A stretch of DNA of 12,541 nucleotides, taken from NCBI GenBank assembly GCA_036940085.1, contig JALLBK010000459.1, positions 1 to 12,541 on the forward strand. Direction: 5' to 3'. The notes below the pieces were generated by a model, which did not search any database, was not told where the DNA came from, and was given only the letters and a program-made list of their open reading frames with translations. Below, one piece after another: positions 7,368-12,541 of this stretch. The position numbers and the translations under genes were made by a program. How positions within the stretch are numbered: the stretch's first letter is position 1; each line of letters starts with the position of its first letter. The stretch is from Discostella pseudostelligera (lineage: Eukaryota; Bacillariophyta; Thalassiosirophyceae; Thalassiosirales; Thalassiosiraceae).

Positions 7368-8894
7368 TCATTCTCGGGTACTAGTCGAAGACGAGATGAG
7401 CGCTTGTTCAAACGATTCCATTTCCTCTGGTCCATGTTGGTGACATGCAATAGACTCCATATCACACGCGGTTGTCTTGCACCGACGTGGTTCTAGCTGC
7501 TGCACATTCTCGTGCAAATAATGAGAAATCATGTACCCCACTGCCCAATCGGAATGTAAGCAAAACAGTCGTGTGGCGGAATATTTGTAGAATATATCCA
7601 ATGCCGAATCTCCATTTTGAAACACATCTAATTCACCGATTGTATTTTGTTTTAGGTTCGCACAGCTCAATTTGTTCACAAAGTTGTCGCCGTGTTGTAG
7701 GGATTCATCGTCACAATTAATTGGGTAGGTCAGCTGGTGGATGGCTGCTCTATTGAAGAAATATCCGTACCCACCGTAGGGAAACACGAATCCGAGACTT
7801 TTATCGTATGCGCAACCCGCCCCGACAAATGGACGACCCTCTACGAAGTCTGAATGTTGTTGCATGGAACGTTTCAGATTTTCTAGATTCTGAAAGGTAC
7901 AATGTGGTTCGCGTGACGAAAAGTCGAAATGATTAGGATTCAGGAATGGTGGGCAAAATAGAAATTCATCAGTAGATGAGCAAAACATACAATACTCTTA
8001 CCACTGACGTGTCGTCATCAGTGATGATCAATATATCCGGTATATTCGCTGAATCGCGATACATCTCCATAAGCCAACCAAGTCCATGACCTGGACGACG
8101 CTGCGCACAGAACCATCCCGCATTGTCCCTAATTGTACGTCCCTTTAGTCCAAAGTTTTTTCTTCGGAATATTTCCAGATTGGTATTCTCCCAACCCATA
8201 TCATCTCGACATAATTGAATGTAAGATTGGAGTGCACCCTTGTTCATTTGATCACATTGTGGATCGTAATCTTGCTCCTCGTTGATGCCCCAAAAGTTAC
8301 GCACGTGTGGGTGGGATGCCCATGTCTTTGCTTGGGCGGTCATCTTTTCATGAATATGTGAAGTGAGATATGTAAAGATACAAAGGGATAGAAGTAAAAG
8401 AGGATACCCATCACTCACATATTCGGACCGTGTTCGAGATCCAACAACAAGCACATCCACCACCAAACCTTGATGATCGAAACCGGGAGGACGGATCTGT
8501 ACAATCGCTGGACGCACTTTTTTAGATTCGTCAATATGTGTTTCCGGTACAATGAACAGTGAACTTGTCGACGGAACTTCCCCACCCTTTTTTACGATGA
8601 CGGTTCGCGGATCATCGAACTATTCGTTGTGGGTGTTATCGGATTACGGAATTATTTTGTGCAATCATCTGCGTAAAAACGAAGAATAAGATGAATTCAA
8701 CTGCTCACCTCTGAGGTACTTTTCAGTTGACGATGTTGGTCATTTGATGAAGATGAATTTGGCCTTAACCGCACTATGCTTTTAAATATCATCTGCTGCG
8801 TTAAAACTAAACCAAAACTGATGACACCGACGCAGACCAAAAGCGACAATGCCCTTGCAGTCATGGCATATGGATTCTTGCCCATCTCTACCAT
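7368..8894 (-). CDS. Glycosyltransferase B: Fringe-like (GT31-type) type II membrane protein, four exons
   Basis: Second member of the A/B/C family. Exons, all phase 0: 8894-8709, 8619-8419, 8343-8002, 7889-7368. Introns are 89, 75 and 112 nt with donors GTGAGC, GTGAGT and GTAAGA. The product is 416 residues from the first ATG, or 406 from the ATG at 8864, which aligns with the starts of A and C (MTARALSLLVCVGV); the context does not decide. Exon 2 has no ATG and is preceded by TAG inside the intron, so it is easy to miss. Features: signal anchor in exon 1, FDDPRTVIVKKGG opening exon 2, WASHPHVRNFWGI, NAGWFCAQRRPGHGLGW, DDD at 238-240, FPYGGYGYFFNRAA (GGYG 282-285) and HSDW at 355-358. It is convergent with gene F and head-to-head with copy C. 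Its upstream sequence does not resemble the block shared by A and C, so it may be regulated differently. Confidence 0.82.
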
Positions 8895-9424
8895 GCAAAC
8901 TCGTCAGGTATATCGTCGGTGTCGCTGTCGGTCAGGATCCAAGCGGAGGCGAAGGGGGTGGATGGAGCGGAGCGGCGACCATGGTCAATGGAGGTCAATG
9001 TCAAAGTCAAAGGTGTGCAGCGAGGTGCGAGCACGGTGCGAGGTGGAGATCGATGGCGATCTTGGTACCGCGCGCGAGAGGAGCTGCGGCGAGCCAGCGA
9101 GCGAGCTGCGACGTATGGCGATCATATCCCACATTGGAATAAAATGGCTGTTCTAATTGTGGGTCATAGTGTCATTATTTGTCACTTGGGTCATTCGGTC
9201 ATTTGGCGTCTGAGGTCGCTTGCTTTGTCCACAATCTGATCTCTGCTCGACGACGACATGACAATGGTGCGGTGGTGACGAACGAGAGGCGCGGCGGCAT
9301 TTCCATCATCATCGCCATGGTACCATTAGATACTCTGTGCTGCTCGGTGTGAGCGCTCTATCCTATCGCTGTCGTTATCGTTCTCAAACCGCTAAGACGC
9401 TGTAGGGTTCGATACAGAAACATC
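8895..9424. promoter_or_regulatory. Shared upstream region between divergent genes B (-) and C (+)
   Basis: These 530 bases hold both start regions. The half near B (about 8930-9120) is purine- and GC-rich with many GCGAG/GGAG runs and four GTCAA repeats at 8984, 8994, 9000 and 9006 (TTGAC on the strand of B). The half near C (9129-9424) is the block shared with gene A. Three plus-strand open frames cross the GC-rich part, but they overlap each other and show no domain, so I call none. Confidence 0.55.
9129..9394 (+). promoter_or_regulatory. Promoter block of gene C conserved with gene A
   Basis: Elements in order: CACATTGGA (~9129-9137), clustered GTCAT/GGGTCAT repeats ending in GGTCATTTGGCG (9197-9208), ACCATTAGATACT (9322-9334), the 21-bp core identical to gene A's (9348-9368, with GAGCGCTC) and CAAACCGCTA (9385-9394). 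The core ends 56 bases before the ATG at 9425. Order and spacing match those upstream of gene A on the other strand. Confidence 0.7.
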
Positions 9425-10885
9425 ATGACTGTCAAGTCGCTTCCCCGTTTGGTTTTGGCCTGCGTCGGTGTCGGGTTGGTGCTGCCGCTATGGTTGCATA
9501 TTAGAACCATCGGAGTAATTATCCCGTCGAGTCAGAGCACATCTTCCTCTCATGAACATTATGGACAGAGTCGTCGGCTCACGAGCTTGTCGGAGTTTGG
9601 TGATCCGCGAACAGTCATCGTCAAAGAGGGGGAAGAGGGACTTCTTGCGACGGATAGTTCGTTGTTCGTTGTGCCAGAAACAATACTTGCCGAATCCAAA
9701 CGTGTGCTTCCAGCGCAAGTACAGAGCCGTCCTCCCAATTTTGATCATCAAGGTTTGGTTGTGGATGTGCTTAGTGTTGGTTCTCGTACACGGCCCGAAT
9801 ATGTGAGTTATCAATATGTGAATTTGTCATGATGATTTCTCTCTCGTATAGAAGTTACGTTACTCATCTCACATTCATTGCGTATGCTCCGTTGAAAAGT
9901 TGACTGCACAAATAAAAACTTGGGCATCCCACCCCCACGTGCGTAACTTTTGGGGCATCGACGAACAACAAGATTATGATCCTCAATGCGATCAAATGGA
10001 CAATGATGCCTTCCAATCCTACGTTCAATCCTGTCGGGGTGACATGGGCTGGAAAAGTAACAGAATAGAAAATTTCCGGAAGAAGAACTTTGGACTTGCC
10101 AGTGGAATAGGAATAGATGCGAGGAATGCAGGATGGTTCTGTGCACAGCGTCGACCGGGCCATGGCTTTGGTTGGCTTATGGAGATGTATCGTGATTCAG
10201 CAAACATACCGGACATATTGATGATAGTGGACGATGACACGGCTGTTGTACGTATGCCTCCCTATTTCGTATTTATTGAGCCGCTCAACTTTGAATGCTC
10301 ATGCATCGACTCATACTGCTATGTTTGGTTGTATTTTTCTTCGTCAATATGATGGAATTCCAGAATGTTGAAATGCTGAAGCGATCCATGCAACAACACT
10401 CGCAGATTGAAGAAGGCCTACCATTCGTGGGGTCGTCTTGTGTATTCTCTTGGAGGCCTGATTTTACTTTTGGATTTGGTGGGTTCGGAACGTTCTTCAA
10501 TAGAGCAGCTATCCAGAGGCTGACCCGACCACTTCACTGTAACGACGATGCATCCCAGCGTATTGAGGACCCTTCCTTCAACGAATTGACCTGTGCTAAA
10601 CTACAACAAAATACAATCGGCGAATTGGATGTGTTTCAGAATGGAGATTCAGTGTTCGATATATTCTACAAGTATTCCGCCTTGAAAAAATTCTGCTTGC
10701 ATTCCGACTGGGTGGTGGGGTACATGCTGACACACTATTTGCATGAACTTTTGCAGCAGTTGCAGCCGATGCGCTGCAAGAGGGATATTTGTGATTCGGA
10801 GTCTATATCATGTCACAATCAAGGGCCAGAGGATATGGATAAGTTTGTGCAGGACCGCTTCTCCTTTTCAGCTTCATCGGCTTAG
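9425..10885 (+). CDS. Glycosyltransferase C: Fringe-like (GT31-type) type II membrane protein, three exons
   Basis: Third family member, 415 residues. Exons, phase 0: 9425-9802, 9900-10247, 10364-10885; introns 97 nt (GTGAGT) and 116 nt (GTACGT). It lacks the first intron present in A, B and F: SEFGDPRTVIVKEG is continuous where the others are split after the Glu codon. Domains: signal anchor at 8-24 (RLVLACVGVGLVLPLWL), Ser-rich stem, strand VDVLSVGSRTR (113-123), TWASHPHVRNFWGI (133-146), NAGWFCAQRRPGHGFGW (202-218), DDD at 237-239, FGFGGFGTFFNRAA (278-291; GGFG 281-284) and HSDW at 355-358. Conserved cysteines recur in all three copies, for example DPQC, WFC, the Cys before HSDW and two near the end, suggesting disulphides in the lumen. 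Exon 2 begins with TTG (Leu) where A and B have ATG (Met), so it is not a start. Most similar to A by eye. Confidence 0.85.
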
Positions 10886-11003
10886 AGATAGCTGATAAAA
10901 TATTAATCCATGGTCAACGTCCGTCGATGTGTTGTTGGGAGATGTTGGAATTTGGAATAGACCGGAGATTAGATACTTTGTGCATCGTCCCCAACCCGAC
11001 TCT

Positions 11004-11069
11004 CCACGTGGATCTCATGAATTATCGCGTCGACTCCAAGAAGTAGTAGTGGATCTCATGCCCACGTGG
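11004..11069. repeat. Paired CCACGTGG palindromes and GTGGATCTCATG direct repeats upstream of the bestrophin-like gene
   Basis: CCACGTGG lies at 11004-11011 and 11062-11069. GTGGATCTCATG lies at 11008-11019 and 11049-11060. They are 50-115 bases upstream of the ATG at 11119. The perfect 8-bp palindrome is the G-box form bound by bZIP/bHLH proteins in other eukaryotes; a regulatory role here is inferred. The rest of the gap 10886-11118 shows nothing else. Confidence 0.5.
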
Positions 11070-11118
11070 AATTCTTTTGCCTCGAAGTCTGTACGATGAC
11101 GACAACTAGATCTTGACC

Positions 11119-12541
11119 ATGGCGGCCACCAACGCCACCTGCTTACCCTCCACCGCACCGCATCAACGGCACACCGTCCACCTTCGTTCCACTCTCCTCT
11201 CCAAGAAAGCTCATGAATTCAACCAGTCGGAACGTGTGGCTCATACCCTCGCCTCGTCGCACAATATCGTCTTCGTCTTTCTTTGGGATATCTACTCATC
11301 ACTCATTGTCTATGTGACATTACTAACCTCCACCGAATCAATTGTGGGGTTAATTTTGACGGTGGGTGCGACGGTGCTCGCGTACTATCTTCAACCAAAT
11401 TACAATGTCGCTTCTGATAGTGGATATTATGTCGATTGGAATGGAGAATTGCCATCGGTGCTGCTTTCCTTCGCCGTGGTCACACCGTTAAGTCAGAGCA
11501 TCGCCATGGGATATCAACGGCGGGAGGTGGCATTGAAGGCATTGGCGACATATCGGGCGGCGATTCTTAATCTTTATGTTGCACATGCATCGTGGGATTG
11601 GACGGAATATTCCAAGGGAAAGGGGAGGAGGGGGTGTGTGGAACACGAGGAGGAGGAGGGAGAGAAGTGTATCGAANGAGGAGGAGGAGGGAGAGAAGTG
11701 TATCGAACGCGACAATATTAAAGAAGTGAAGAAGAATGGCGATAATACCGACAACGATGCTCATGACCAAACGAAACAACAATCACCCCGTGCTAAATCA
11801 GCATCCTCAACTCCAAAGCCCATCGACTGGCTTGATCATTCCGACACCACACTCCGTCACCTCATCCACCTATCAGACTCACTCTGTCAATATCTGACTT
11901 TACCCACCGCTACACGTGCACGTCATCGTGTAACAAACAAGGGACGGTCCGAGGCAGATATCATATTATCGACGGGTCAACAAATATTCACCTCCTCGAC
12001 TGTGGGGCGTACCGTGGCCATGAGTGGATTGACCGAGGCATTGAAATATCGTGGATTGCCTGGCAATGAAGCCGCTCGGATGCGACAGTGGGAGCATACT
12101 GCAACATTGGCCATGGAGGAGCTGCGCATTGTGAAGGAGTATCGAACCTTGCAAGGATTGCGTGTCTTCGGCCGCCTCTTCAGTTTGTTCTTACCACCCT
12201 TTTATGCCACATCGTATGTGCAAGTTGCAATTGATACCGGTTCCTTATCCCTGGGCATTGCATTGGGTGTCATGACAAGCATAGCCCTCACTGGCTTATT
12301 CGAATGTGTACGACAATTGGAAGACCCCTTCGTTTCACATGTAACATTGGATGGAATTGATGTACGTGAGGAATTGGTGGTGTTGGCATACAAAGAGCTC
12401 ATGGTGGCACGTGCGATGGTGTTTCCGATGGCGGGTGATTTTGAGTTAACAGGGAGAGGGGATGAGGAGAGAGAATATGATGATGGATTGATAGATCGAA
12501 CGAGTCGTCATTTTTGTAGGCAATGTTCCACTGCTGCTGCT
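11119..12541 (+). CDS. Bestrophin-like/UPF0187-type multi-spanning membrane protein, 3' end beyond the window
   Basis: The start is ATG at 11119 (GACCATGGC context). The frame runs 186 codons to the N at 11677. If the exact 30-bp duplicate after the N is counted once, the same frame continues from 11708 for 278 codons without a stop to the window end, giving at least 464 residues. Membrane segments are visible at ~49-70 (NIVFVFLWDIYSSLIVYVTL) and ~74-91, with a further hydrophobic stretch at ~111-130 leading into YQRREVALKALATYRA (132-147), which resembles the conserved Arg-rich region after the first membrane pair in bestrophin-like proteins. A low-complexity Glu-rich loop follows at the N. 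The distal part has LRVFGRLFSLFLPPFYA, a hydrophobic pair (LGIALGVMTSIALTGLF) and RQLEDPF, matching the LEDPF signature of the bestrophin/UPF0187 superfamily. Known members conduct anions. Family assignment is from motifs, so other multi-pass families remain possible. Confidence 0.6.
11647..11707. repeat. Exact 30-bp direct duplication flanking a single N: unmerged contig overlap in coding sequence
   Basis: Positions 11647-11676 and 11678-11707 are identical, separated by N at 11677. The extra 31 bases shift the frame by one and bring a stop at about 11719-11721. Counting the unit once keeps the frame open for the remaining 834 bases. The GGA-rich low-complexity sequence may have caused the assembly break. 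Confidence 0.88.

Noticed and set aside
8776..9239. Three overlapping plus-strand open frames in the GC-rich patch
   Set aside because: All three frames are open because of base composition; they partly oppose exon 1 of gene B and show no domain.
1..12541. tRNA or rRNA genes
   Set aside because: I looked for a cloverleaf-like B-box (GTTCGA-type) context and rRNA-like conserved stretches and saw none that I could support by eye.

Overview
The window looks like nuclear DNA of a unicellular eukaryote, most likely a stramenopile and plausibly a diatom. The signs are compact genes with short GT-AG introns (75-140 nt), dense packing on both strands, a cytosolic-type prolyl-tRNA synthetase fused to an N-terminal editing domain, and Golgi-type glycosyltransferases in a local family. 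The lineage is inferred from gene style; no diagnostic marker fixes it.

Layout. At the left edge (12-767, +) lies an uncharacterised acidic-tailed protein with a weak doublecortin/ubiquitin-like stretch and a SUMO-interaction-like motif. It converges on an intact 754-residue prolyl-tRNA synthetase (977-3241, -). The synthetase's upstream region carries diverged ~52-bp tandem units with CACGTG palindromes.

The centre (3814-10885) is a four-gene glycosyltransferase cluster arranged as two head-to-head pairs: A(-)/F(+) and B(-)/C(+). A, B and C are paralogous Fringe-like (GT31-type) type II membrane proteins of about 411-416 residues, each with a DDD motif. I built their exons by aligning the three copies. 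F is a different enzyme, a fucosyltransferase-like (HxR-motif) protein. It nevertheless shares with A/B/C the signal anchor, the stem segment (F-x-DPRT-x-x-VKE) and the position of the first intron. This suggests that one secretory N-terminal module has been joined to two unrelated catalytic domains. A and C also share their upstream sequences in inverted orientation. Together the four genes look like a Golgi glycan-building locus; the substrate is unknown.

The right edge (11119-12541, +) holds a partial multi-spanning membrane protein resembling eukaryotic bestrophin-like/UPF0187-type proteins.

Two assembly defects matter. Each of the two single N bases (5176 and 11677) is flanked by an exact copy of the same sequence (72 bp and 30 bp), so each looks like an unmerged contig overlap rather than a biological repeat. 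Counting the second duplicate once restores the reading frame of the bestrophin-like gene through to the window end. Gene F additionally carries an apparent one-base frameshift near 5936-5942.
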